Positions 1-5,968 of a stretch of 7,460 bases of DNA are shown one piece after another (position 1 is the stretch's first letter; every line of letters starts with the position of its first letter). The notes beneath the pieces were generated by a model. That model saw only the letters and a program-made list of their open reading frames with translations, searched no databases and was not told the origin of the DNA. Origin of the DNA: an uncultured Clostridia bacterium (GTDB lineage Bacteria; Bacillota; Clostridia; Christensenellales; Aristaeellaceae); contig CANQGC010000137.1 in the NCBI GenBank assembly GCA_947600345.1, positions 1-7,460 of the forward strand, in the 5' to 3' direction. The position numbers and the translations under genes were made by a program.

Positions 1-1292
1 GCGGCGCGCTCCCGCTCCCCGGCGTCGCCCTCCGCAAGCGCCTCCGCTTCGGCGGCGAGGCGGTCGCGCTCCGCCTCCAGCGCGCCGGGATCGAACGCCC
101 GGGCGGCGGTGCGCGCGAGCAGGTCGAACAGGCCGTCCCAGTCCGCGATGTGCCTGTTGAGCGCGGAGACGAACGCACGCTGAACCTGCGCCTCGGCCAG
201 GTGCGGCGCGGCGCAGCGGTTCTCGCTGCGGTACTTCGCGTTGCAGCGGTAGACCGTCTTGCGGTACTTGTCGTTGGCGTGCCAAACCTTCGCGCCGTAG
301 TGGCAGCCGCACAGCCCACAGACGATGCGGGACGCGAACAGGTCGACCCCGCTGTAGCGGCCGTCCATCTCCCGCCTGCGCTGGAATTCCCGCTGGGCCA
401 GCTCGAAGGTTTCCGGTTCGATGATGGCCTCGTGATCCCCCTCGACGTAGTACTGGGGGAGGACGCCCCGGTTCACCACCTTCTTCTTCGTCAGGAAGTC
501 CTCCGTGTAGTACTTCTGCATCAGGGCGTCGCCCTTGTACTTTTCGTTCGTGAGTATGCTCCGGATTGTGCTGTCGTACCACTTGGCCTTGCCGCTGCTG
601 GTGGGGATGCCCAGCCGCGTCAGCCGCGTGGCGATGGCGTGGGGCGTCAGCCCCTGCAGGAACCAGGCGAAGATGCTTCGCACGGTCTCCGCCTGCTCCT
701 CGTCGATCGCCAGCTCGCCGTTGGGGCCGCGCTTGTAGCCGAGGAACTGGCTGAAGGCGATCGAAACCTTGCCGTCCGACATGCGCTTTCGATGGCCCCA
801 GGTCACGTTTTCGGATATGCTGCGGCTCTCCTCCTGGGCAAGGCTGGACATGATGGTGATCAGCAGCTCGCCCTTGCTGTCGAAGGTCCATATGTTCTCC
901 TTCTCGAAGTAGACCTCCGTGCCGTGCTCCTTCAGCTGGCGGATCGTGGTCAGGCTGTCGACGGTGTTGCGCGCGAAGCGGCTGACGCTCTTGGTCACGA
1001 TCAGGTCGATCCGCCCGTCCAGCGCGTCCGCGACCATGCGCTTGAAGCCCTCGCGGTGCTTGGTGCTCGTGCCGGTGATGCCCTCGTCGGTGTATACGCC
1101 GGCGAACTCCCAGTCGATGCGGGATTGGATGTACTGCGTGTAGTAGTCGATTTGGGCCTCGTAGCTGGTGAACTGCTCGTCCTTGTCGGTGGAGACGCGC
1201 GCGTAGGCGGCGACCTTGCGCCGGGCGGGCGCCACGACGGGCGCGGATGGGCGGCGCGCGATTCTGGCCGGTATCTTCTTGACCGTTGGCAT
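1..1292 (-). CDS. Large serine recombinase with zinc ribbon, partial (C-terminus beyond left edge)
   Basis: A large serine site-specific recombinase, the class that integrates and excises phages and conjugative or mobilisable elements through a 5'-phosphoserine DNA intermediate. The 430 residues visible show the order of the family. A resolvase-type catalytic domain covers roughly 26-170, with the YARVS motif placing the nucleophile at Ser34, followed by DEGITGTS and KSVSRFARNT. A 'recombinase' DNA-binding domain covers about 175-295. A zinc ribbon has Cys325, Cys328, Cys350 and Cys360. An Ala/Glu/Arg-rich segment, probably the start of the coiled coil, is cut by the window edge. The ATG at 1292 has AGGAGG at 1300-1305, seven bases upstream, so the start is secure. 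It lies 52 bases downstream of the second recombinase and is probably co-transcribed with it. The missing end means I cannot say whether the gene is intact. Confidence 0.93.
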   Translation of the reverse strand, partial: MPTVKKIPARIARRPSAPVVAPARRKVAAYARVSTDKDEQFTSYEAQIDYYTQYIQSRIDWEFAGVYTDEGITGTSTKHREGFKRMVADALDGRIDLIVTKSVSRFARNTVDSLTTIRQLKEHGTEVYFEKENIWTFDSKGELLITIMSSLAQEESRSISENVTWGHRKRMSDGKVSIAFSQFLGYKRGPNGELAIDEEQAETVRSIFAWFLQGLTPHAIATRLTRLGIPTSSGKAKWYDSTIRSILTNEKYKGDALMQKYYTEDFLTKKKVVNRGVLPQYYVEGDHEAIIEPETFELAQREFQRRREMDGRYSGVDLFASRIVCGLCGCHYGAKVWHANDKYRKTVYRCNAKYRSENRCAAPHLAEAQVQRAFVSALNRHIADWDGLFDLLARTAARAFDPGALEAERDRLAAEAEALAEGDAGERERA

Positions 1293-1344
1293 TTGAATAC
1301 CTCCTGACGATGGTTTTCGTTCGTAGATGCGTGGGGGAGGGGGG

Positions 1345-2346
1345 CTACCTCGGCTTGGGCGCCCGGCCGGCGATGCCGTTGCGGATGTCCACCCCGTGGC
1401 GGCGGACGAACTCCTCCTGCGCGGCCTGGAAGGTCTCCCTGCTGATGATGGCCGGGTGCGTCCCCTCGATGAAGTACATGGGGAGCTCGCCCCGGTTCCG
1501 GATCTCCTTGTGGGTGATGTGGTTCTCCGTGTAGAACTTCTGGCACAGCGTGCAGCCGGTGTACTTCTCCTGGCGAAGCATGTACGAGACGACCACACCG
1601 CTGAAGCCGGTTCCGCTGTAGGAGCGAACGCCCTCGAGCGTCAGCCGCTTGCCGATCGCGTAGCAGGATTCGCCCTCCAGGAACATGCGGAATATCCTCC
1701 GCACCACCTCGGCCTCCTCCTCCACGATGGCCAGATTGCCATTGACGACGCGATAGCCGTAGAGGCCCCGGTTGCGCGGCTTTCCGCTCTCATAGCGCTT
1801 TCGGATGCTCCACTTGCAGTTCTCGGAGATGCTGTAGCTCTCCTCCTGGGCGAAGGAGGCCATCAGCGTGAGCATCAGCTCGCCATCCTCGCTCAGCGAG
1901 CGGATGCGCTCCCGCTCGAACAGGACCTCGATCTCGAGCTCCTTCAGGTGGCGCACGGTCTCCAGCAGATCGACGGTGTTCCTGGCGAAGCGCGATATGG
2001 ATTTCGTGAGGATGAGGTCGATGTGTCCGGCCTCGCACTCCGCCAGCATCCGCTGGAACTCCGGGCGGTTGGTGCTCGTTCCGGAGATGCCCTCGTCCGC
2101 GAATACGCCCGCGCACCGCCATCCCGGCGTGCGCCGGATCAGATCGCTGTAGTAGTTCACCTGGGCGGAGAAGGAGTGCGCCAGCTCCTCCGACTCCATC
2201 GATACCCTCGCGTACGCCGCGACCCGCTTGAGCCCGGCCGGAGCGGTGCTGTCCGCTTCGATCACGCGAATGCGCTTTTGCTTTGGCTTGCCCGGCGCGG
2301 CGCCCTTCCTGGCGTTGGACGCGCCCCCTGGTTTGTTCGCTGGCAT
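1345..2346 (-). CDS. Short large-serine-recombinase family protein lacking the zinc ribbon
   Basis: A second serine recombinase of 333 residues, clearly related to its downstream neighbour but not a recent copy. A basic N-terminal tail (1-40) precedes the catalytic domain with YARVS and nucleophile Ser49, DEGISGTS, and KSISRFARNT. The AQEES and SISEN segments lead into a recombinase domain ending near residue 310. It then stops at 333 with a short basic tail, with none of the CxxC zinc ribbon or coiled coil seen in the neighbour. Typical members with those parts exceed 450 residues. The ATG at 2346 has AGGAGG at 2354-2359, seven bases upstream. The start is 18 bases from the stop of the SHOCT-like gene, indicating an operon. 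It may act with the downstream recombinase as a pair, as CcrA and CcrB do in SCC elements, or may be a regulatory or decayed form. The pairing is inference. Confidence 0.9.
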   Translation of the reverse strand: MPANKPGGASNARKGAAPGKPKQKRIRVIEADSTAPAGLKRVAAYARVSMESEELAHSFSAQVNYYSDLIRRTPGWRCAGVFADEGISGTSTNRPEFQRMLAECEAGHIDLILTKSISRFARNTVDLLETVRHLKELEIEVLFERERIRSLSEDGELMLTLMASFAQEESYSISENCKWSIRKRYESGKPRNRGLYGYRVVNGNLAIVEEEAEVVRRIFRMFLEGESCYAIGKRLTLEGVRSYSGTGFSGVVVSYMLRQEKYTGCTLCQKFYTENHITHKEIRNRGELPMYFIEGTHPAIISRETFQAAQEEFVRRHGVDIRNGIAGRAPKPR

Positions 2347-2364
2347 GATGCGGCCTCCTCTCGC

Positions 2365-2622
2365 TCACTTCAGGGGTTCGGGAACGCGCTCGGCGCTCCG
2401 CGAGGATGCGGGCGCGGTTCCCGCGGTTGGGGAGGGGACCGCCGGATTGTCGATCCTCCCGATCGGCGGATCGCACTCTCCGATCAGGATCCTGCGCCAC
2501 TCCCGGTAGTCCGCGCCGGAAATCATGCCCCTGCGGCGCATCTGCTTTACGAAGTACAGCGCTGCCTGGTATTCCAGCTCGCGCGAAAACTGTTCGCCCG
2601 TCATGCGAATCTCATCGGTCAT
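2365..2622 (-). CDS. Small SHOCT-like protein of recombinase operon
   Basis: An 85-residue protein, first gene of the recombinase operon. Its core, MTGEQFSRELEYQAAL through a methionine/arginine-rich helix to GMISGADYREWRRIL, has the pattern of the short SHOCT-like proteins that precede serine recombinases in clostridial elements (ExF.RE...A...LL.KGLI...EY..I...L). The remaining 35 residues are Pro/Ala/Ser-rich and look disordered. Function is unknown; its fixed position suggests a role in control or assembly of the recombinases. The start is uncertain. ATG at 2622 has a weak GGAAGAGAG just upstream, ATG at 2637 adds five residues, and ATG at 2604 is where many relatives begin. The frame stays open to 2964, but that extension looks like non-coding GC-rich sequence. 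Confidence 0.7.
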   Translation of the reverse strand: MTDEIRMTGEQFSRELEYQAALYFVKQMRRRGMISGADYREWRRILIGECDPPIGRIDNPAVPSPTAGTAPASSRSAERVPEPLK

Positions 2623-2637
2623 ATGTCTCTCTTCCAT

Positions 2638-3004
2638 GTTCGAATGTTCCTGCCTCCCTTGCGCTCGTTCTAATCGTGATCGCCTTTGCATCCAAACTCT
2701 TCCGCGTCCCCCCTCGCCATCCCTGCATATGGCGAAAAAACGAAGCGCCCGGCGGCAAAGGAGGCCGCGCGGGCGAAGGGCTTGGTTCGAGGAACGGGGG
2801 AGGGGAGGAAGGGCGGCCGAGGGCCCCGGCGCGCGAGGCAGAGCGTCACACGGGAGGGCGGCGCAAAACTCCGGCCCCAATCGCTGGAGCCGGAGTTCGC
2901 CGCAAGGCTTTGCTGTATCGTACGAAGCGCTCCGGGGCGCCGGCCCGCGAAGCCGCGGGGTCATAGGGCGCGCCTCCCCGGTGCTACGGCAGGCAGCCGC
3001 CGGT
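2638..3004. other. Gene-free stretch at the junction of the recombinase operon and the LysM gene
   Basis: No coding region with a ribosome site or a recognisable product is visible on either strand. It holds a purine-rich tract (about 2791-2815), a terminator-like hairpin (2865-2897), and a 6-base-pair hairpin with stem arms 2944-2949 and 2954-2959. The right end and attachment site of the mobile element could lie here, but no repeat inside the window marks it. I found no convincing promoter for the recombinase operon. Confidence 0.5.
2865..2897 (-). terminator. Probable intrinsic terminator of the LysM gene
   Basis: A perfect 9-base-pair inverted repeat (arms 2867-2875 and 2889-2897, 13-base loop). 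Read on the - strand, the stem runs straight into TTTT (2865-2868) then G, as expected for a rho-independent terminator. It lies about 110 bases past the stop of the LysM gene and would also isolate the recombinase operon from it. The U tract is short, so strength is uncertain. Confidence 0.5.
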
Positions 3005-4564
3005 CTATTCCGGGCAGTTGCCCAGCTTGATCTTCTGGCCGGGGTAGATCCGATTCGGGTTTTGAATGTTGTTGATGGAGGCCAGCATGCGCCAGTTGAG
3101 ACCGTAGCGCGCGGCGATGCCGGAGAGCGTGTCGCCCTTCTTGACCGTGTAGACCTCGCAGTTCTCCGGCGGAAGCTCCGGGCAGACGCCCAGCTTGATC
3201 CTCTGGCCGGGATAGATGCGGTTCGGATTGCTGATGCCGTTGATGGAGGCCAGCGTGCGCCAGTTCAGGCCGAAGCGCGCGGCGATGCCGGAGAGCGTGT
3301 CGCCCTTCTTGACCGTGTACACCTGGCAATCCTCGACCTCCTCGCCCGGGCCCGCGCAGTCGTCCAGCTTGATCCTCTGGCCGGGATAGATGCGGTTCGG
3401 ATTGCTGATGCCGTTGATGGAAGCCAGCGTGCGCCAGTTGAGGCCGTAGCGTGCGGCGATGCCGGAGAGCGTGTCGCCCTTTTTGACCGTGTACACCCGG
3501 CACTCTCCGTCCGGATCGTCGCCATCGTCGTCGCCGCCCGAATCCTCACAGAGGCCCAGCTTGATCTGCTGGCCGGGCGTGATGCGGTCGGGATTGCTGA
3601 TCTCGTTGATGGAGGCCAGCGTGCGCCAGTTGAGGCCGAAGCGCGCCGCGATGCCGGAGAGCGTGTCGCCGCGCTTGATCGTGTAGCTGTCGCAGCAGGG
3701 GTAGGGCACCGTATCCGCCACGCGAATGTAGAGCCGCTGGCCGGGGTAGATCAGATTCTGGTTGCGGATGGCGTTGAGCCGCACGATCTCGGCGACGGTG
3801 GTGTTGAACAGATTGGCGATGGAGCTCAGCGTGTCGCCCAGGTTTACGGTGACGCAGATCAGCTTCGTCGCGCCGGAGGCGGCCGCGACGGCGGCGGTCG
3901 CGGCTCGGGCGGCGAGCGGCGCGACCTGCTGGGACTGGATGAGCATGCCGTCGGTGAAGCTGCTCAGCGGGATGCCGCAGCCGGTTCCCTCCGACGCCGA
4001 GGCGTCCAGGTTTCCGTACTGCCAGCCCACCCAGGCGCTCCAGGGCGAGCAGCTCAGGTTGGGCTCCTCGCCGCTCTCGTCGATGATCCACAGCGGGTAC
4101 TTCTCCGCCAGCGTCCGGTTCCAGACCAGGCAGGCGCTCTCGGCATCGGTGTAGATGGCGGGCGTCGCGCCGGTGATCGCCTCCACCTCGGACAGGAAGG
4201 CGTCGGCCACGCGGTTGGCGTCGTCGAAGCTCAGGCCGTTCAGCGCGTCGAAGCGCATGGCCGGGCGCAGCGTCGCGCCGTAGCTTGCGATGGCGTCCGC
4301 GAAGCGCTGCGCCTGGGCGCGCGCCTCGTCCTCGCTGTCGGCGATCAGGTAGTGGTAGAAGCCCAGCTGCAGCCCGGCATCCTGGGCGGCCTGGGCGTTG
4401 GCGGCCAGGCTGGCGTCGGTATAGTCCTCGCCCGCCGTGGCGCGCAGGATCGCGGCGGTCACGCCGTCGCTACCGGCGGCGGCAAAGTCGTAGACAGGGG
4501 AGAACTCGTTCAGGGTGACGCCCTGGAACAGGGTCTCTCCGGAGGCGGTCGTCGAATTCATCAT
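3005..4564 (-). CDS. GH25-lysozyme-like domain (apparently inactive) plus five LysM modules
   Basis: A 519-residue peptidoglycan-binding protein. Residues 14-210 resemble a GH25 muramidase: GVTLNEF at the first strand, AAQDAGLQLGFYHYL, PAIYTDAES, and the late WVGWQYG. By eye, the usual acids are replaced: GIDVS becomes GVTLN, PVLDVE becomes PAMRFD, and VDLN becomes IPLS. An Ala-rich linker (216-232) leads to five LysM modules at about 236-280, 293-336, 356-400, 414-458 and 470-514; the last four are nearly identical. Each of those four is flanked by cysteines: 291/339, 355/403, 413/461 and 469/517. There is no signal peptide or membrane segment, so it would act inside the mother cell as a spore-coat or cortex binder, or leave by lysis as phage endolysins do. 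The neighbouring spoIIID favours the spore role. Two ATGs, at 4564 and 4561, are possible: GAGG (4567-4570) suits the second and AAAGGG suits the first. Confidence 0.9.
   Translation of the reverse strand: MMNSTTASGETLFQGVTLNEFSPVYDFAAAGSDGVTAAILRATAGEDYTDASLAANAQAAQDAGLQLGFYHYLIADSEDEARAQAQRFADAIASYGATLRPAMRFDALNGLSFDDANRVADAFLSEVEAITGATPAIYTDAESACLVWNRTLAEKYPLWIIDESGEEPNLSCSPWSAWVGWQYGNLDASASEGTGCGIPLSSFTDGMLIQSQQVAPLAARAATAAVAAASGATKLICVTVNLGDTLSSIANLFNTTVAEIVRLNAIRNQNLIYPGQRLYIRVADTVPYPCCDSYTIKRGDTLSGIAARFGLNWRTLASINEISNPDRITPGQQIKLGLCEDSGGDDDGDDPDGECRVYTVKKGDTLSGIAARYGLNWRTLASINGISNPNRIYPGQRIKLDDCAGPGEEVEDCQVYTVKKGDTLSGIAARFGLNWRTLASINGISNPNRIYPGQRIKLGVCPELPPENCEVYTVKKGDTLSGIAARYGLNWRMLASINNIQNPNRIYPGQKIKLGNCPE
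3014..3694 (-). repeat. Four near-identical LysM-coding repeats
   Basis: Four tandem units, 3548-3694, 3356-3502, 3182-3328 and 3014-3160, each coding 49 residues from a leading Cys to a closing Cys. The core GDTLSGIAARxGLNWR is conserved in all four, with long identical DNA stretches. Only the linkers differ: acidic Gly/Asp-rich (340-354), GPGEEVED type (404-412), and PELPPEN (462-468). The near identity at DNA level suggests recent duplication or gene conversion, and makes unit number likely to vary between strains. Confidence 0.9.
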
Positions 4565-4586
4565 TTCCTCACACCCTTTCTCGCCG

Positions 4587-4594
4587 ATTCTATG
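4587..4594 (-). promoter_or_regulatory. Candidate mother-cell sigma -10 (CATAGAAT) for the LysM gene
   Basis: On the - strand, CATAGAAT lies 22 bases before the LysM start and agrees with seven of eight positions of the Bacillus SigE -10 consensus (CATACAHT). No matching -35 is visible, because the upstream DNA is almost all G and C, so the call rests on one element. Confidence 0.35.
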
Positions 4595-4603
4595 CCCCGC
4601 GCC

Positions 4604-4630
4604 CCGGGCTTAGCACGCTGCCAAGCCCGG
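4604..4630. repeat. Inverted repeat in the LysM/spoIIID divergent region
   Basis: A perfect 8-base inverted repeat, CCGGGCTT (4604-4611) and AAGCCCGG (4623-4630), with an 11-base spacer. The segment 4601-4607 can also pair with CCGGGGC at 4637-4643, giving an alternative fold. It lies just upstream of the candidate LysM -10 and may be an operator or a transcript hairpin; the sequence does not decide. Confidence 0.4.
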
Positions 4631-4726
4631 CGGATGCCGGGGCGGGACGCGCATTAGGAAAGGATGCTTTTCGAGCCGGTTTATTTCTAAACTTGCGCAG
4701 CGCCCTTTGCGCTGGATGCCGCGAAG

Positions 4727-4736
4727 AAAGACAAGG
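4727..4736 (+). promoter_or_regulatory. Candidate SpoIIID binding site
   Basis: AAAGACAAGG matches nine of ten positions of the SpoIIID consensus WWRRACARNY known from Bacillus subtilis. It lies about 80 bases before spoIIID in the region shared with the LysM gene. Autoactivation of spoIIID is known in B. subtilis, so the position is sensible, but so short a motif can occur by chance. Confidence 0.3.
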
Positions 4737-4737
4737 G

Positions 4738-4753
4738 GGTTTCCCTGGAAACC
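4738..4753. repeat. Tight 7-base-pair palindrome upstream of spoIIID
   Basis: GGTTTCC and GGAAACC are separated by only two bases. That spacing is too tight for a good RNA hairpin but typical of a dimer binding site. It adjoins the candidate SpoIIID box, so an operator acting on spoIIID or the divergent LysM gene is plausible. No known regulator is recognised. Confidence 0.35.
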
Positions 4754-4781
4754 TTGGAGTGCATTCCCCCGGTCGGCCCGG

Positions 4782-4789
4782 CATAGCTT
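4782..4789 (+). promoter_or_regulatory. Candidate SigE-type -10 (CATAGCTT) for spoIIID
   Basis: CATAGCTT fits the CATA core of mother-cell sigma -10 elements and sits 25 bases before the spoIIID start, leaving a short leader with the ribosome site. In Bacillus, spoIIID is transcribed by SigE. No good -35 is seen at the right distance. Confidence 0.3.
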
Positions 4790-4814
4790 GAAGCGAGCGA
4801 GGGGGAGTGAGGGC

Positions 4815-5105
4815 GTGCGGGAGGAAGTGCGGATTCGGGTGATGCGGGCGGCGGAGCACATTTTGGAGACGGGCGCCACGGTGCGCGCCTGCGCCGGAAA
4901 GTTCGGCGTGAGCAAGACCACCATCCACAAGGACTTGCGCGAGCGCCTGCCGAAGATGGATCCGGCGCTCTCGGCCCAGGTGGACGCGGTGCTGCGCCGC
5001 AACCTCCGGGAGCGCCACCTGCGCGGCGGCGAAGCCACGCGCAGAAAGTACCGACCAACATCCGCCACCTGCCGCGCCGAAGCGCCAAATTCCCGGCTCT
5101 GTTAA
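4815..5105 (+). CDS. spoIIID: Sporulation transcriptional regulator SpoIIID
   Basis: A 96-residue DNA-binding protein matching SpoIIID along its length. In spore formers SpoIIID activates and represses many mother-cell genes between the SigE and SigK stages. Its helix-turn-helix is clear: ATVRACAGKFGVSKTTIHKDL (about 21-41), followed by RERLPKMDPAL and the family signature RHLRGGEATRRKY (about 66-78) that forms the basic C-terminal DNA contact. The usual protein ends a few residues after RRKY; here about 18 further residues follow, with no recognised domain. The start is GTG at 4815, with AGGGGGAG at 4800-4807, seven bases upstream, and it places the N-terminus as in relatives. The ATG at 4842 would cut into the first helix. 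It is divergent from the LysM gene, across 250 bases holding possible SigE and SpoIIID sites. Confidence 0.95.
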   Translation: MREEVRIRVMRAAEHILETGATVRACAGKFGVSKTTIHKDLRERLPKMDPALSAQVDAVLRRNLRERHLRGGEATRRKYRPTSATCRAEAPNSRLC

Positions 5106-5121
5106 TCCAGGGCCGGGAATT
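5088..5121 (+). terminator. Hairpin at the end of spoIIID
   Basis: A perfect 10-base-pair stem (5088-5097 with 5112-5121) with a 14-base loop that contains the spoIIID stop codon (5103-5105). No T run follows, so this may protect the mRNA 3' end rather than terminate, or it may act with the hairpins further on. Confidence 0.4.
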
Positions 5122-5198
5122 CCACGCCCATTCGGCAATCGAAAAGGTACCAAGCCGTCGCCCTGAATTCTTGTATACCGGCCCGTCCCCAAAACGCA

Positions 5199-5233
5199 GA
5201 AATCCTGCCCTCGGATCTATGGGGCAGGATTTC
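5199..5233. terminator. 12-base-pair hairpin between convergent genes
   Basis: A perfect stem of 5199-5210 with 5222-5233 and an 11-base loop. It lies between the convergent spoIIID and secreted-protein genes and could serve both strands. It lacks a poly-T tail in either direction, so termination is likely but not certain. Confidence 0.5.
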
Positions 5234-5271
5234 GTCGCTTCGCACTTTGGCCACTTCAGAAAAGCAACGCA

Positions 5272-5308
5272 GGACTTTGGGCGGTCGGCCTTATGCCGCC
5301 CAAAGTCC
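5272..5308. terminator. 13-base-pair hairpin between convergent genes
   Basis: A perfect stem of 5272-5284 with 5296-5308 and an 11-base loop, the strongest hairpin in this gap. It lies about 40 bases past the stop of the - strand secreted-protein gene and about 170 past spoIIID. It has no T run on either strand. A role as terminator for the secreted-protein gene is the simplest reading. Confidence 0.5.
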
Positions 5309-5349
5309 GTCGCTCCAGCGCGGCAGCATATGGCCGCCGGCCCCGCCGG

Positions 5350-5949
5350 CTACATCATCGCGTTCAGAGAGAGCGCCTTTTTGATGGCGTTCTGATGCTC
5401 GGGGCAGACCTTGTTCGTGCCGCTGGTGCGGCTGTTGATGAAGTGGATGCAGTGGTGGCCGCCGAAGCCGTTGCCGCCGATGGAGCCGTTGCCGTGGGGC
5501 ATGCAGTTCATCGAAGCGGCGTAGTGCTTGCCGTCGATAGTCACGATGATGGCCCGGCGCTCCCAGGTCCACTCGCCGCCGCAGGCCGCCTTCATCTTCT
5601 CGGCGTCCTCGCTGGTGAGCGGCTGGCAGTCCGCATGGTTGGTGCCCTGGTAGCGGGAAACCTGCCAGGAGATGCCGGTGTCCACGTCCGTAACGGTGGC
5701 GGTGCCGCCGCGGGGGAAGGCGGCCTGGATGCCGCTCTCCCACCAGTCCGCGGCGATGATGACGTACCTGGAGCGCTTTTCCGCGCTGCTGAAGGAGGCC
5801 TTGGCCGCCGCGTCGCGGTAATCCTCCATCGCATAGCCGACGGCCGCCGCGCTCTCCTCCGCGGCGGCGCAGGGAATCATGAGGCTCAGCAGCAAGGCCA
5901 GCGCCAGCGCGAGCCTCCGCCTGAACTGCATTCTATAATGAAGCTTCAA
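5350..5949 (-). CDS. Small secreted Cys/His-containing protein, function unknown
   Basis: A 199-residue exported protein. A basic n-region with RRR (10-12) and a Leu/Ala core (13-25) form a signal peptide, probably cleaved after Ala28-Ala30; Cys27 does not fit a lipobox. The mature part has a conserved-looking domain from about residue 80 (PRGGTATVTDVDTG). It continues with NHADCQPLTSED (104-115), GGEWTWERR, ASMNCMPHGNGSIGGNGF (145-162), and GHHCIHFINSRTSGTNKVCPEHQ (164-186). I recall this NHAD, MPHG and CIHF pattern in other Firmicutes wall-associated proteins, but know no function; the clustered His, Asp and Cys could bind metal or form an active site. The start is probably TTG at 5949: GAGAGGAG lies nine bases upstream of it, whereas the internal ATG at 5931 has no ribosome site. 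It is convergent with spoIIID and divergent from the Cys-rich gene. Confidence 0.8.
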   Translation of the reverse strand: MKLHYRMQFRRRLALALALLLSLMIPCAAAEESAAAVGYAMEDYRDAAAKASFSSAEKRSRYVIIAADWWESGIQAAFPRGGTATVTDVDTGISWQVSRYQGTNHADCQPLTSEDAEKMKAACGGEWTWERRAIIVTIDGKHYAASMNCMPHGNGSIGGNGFGGHHCIHFINSRTSGTNKVCPEHQNAIKKALSLNAMM

Positions 5950-5968
5950 TCGAAAACACTCCTCTCTT

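Noticed and set aside
150..2673. Long + strand open frames at 150-1307 and 1327-2673.
   Set aside because: Both lie opposite the two recombinase genes, which carry clear catalytic motifs and ribosome sites. The + frames are low-complexity Ala/Leu/Val/Arg sequence.
2640..2760. A promoter for the recombinase operon.
   Set aside because: The best -35/-10 pairs match only about half the consensus positions, which is no better than chance.
2791..2815. G-rich tract that might form a G-quadruplex.
   Set aside because: Only three runs of three or more G occur close together, so a stable four-run structure is not supported.
2623..2964. The SHOCT-like gene's frame stays open upstream to 2964, giving a 199-residue protein.
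   Set aside because: The extra segment is Pro/Arg/Ala-rich with no family pattern, spans the terminator-like hairpin, and has no ribosome site. Long open frames are expected by chance in GC-rich DNA.
3014..3694. Regular repeats that could suggest a CRISPR array.
   Set aside because: Units of 168-192 bases stay in one coding frame and encode LysM modules. There are no short repeats with unique spacers.
2525..4657. A + strand open frame of 710 codons opposite the LysM gene.
   Set aside because: It is the mirror frame of the LysM and GH25-like gene; its repeats follow those of the real gene and it has no recognisable domain or ribosome site.
5171..5395. A 74-codon + strand frame downstream of spoIIID starting at TTG.
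   Set aside because: It runs through both perfect hairpins and into the opposite strand's gene, with no ribosome site or recognisable product.
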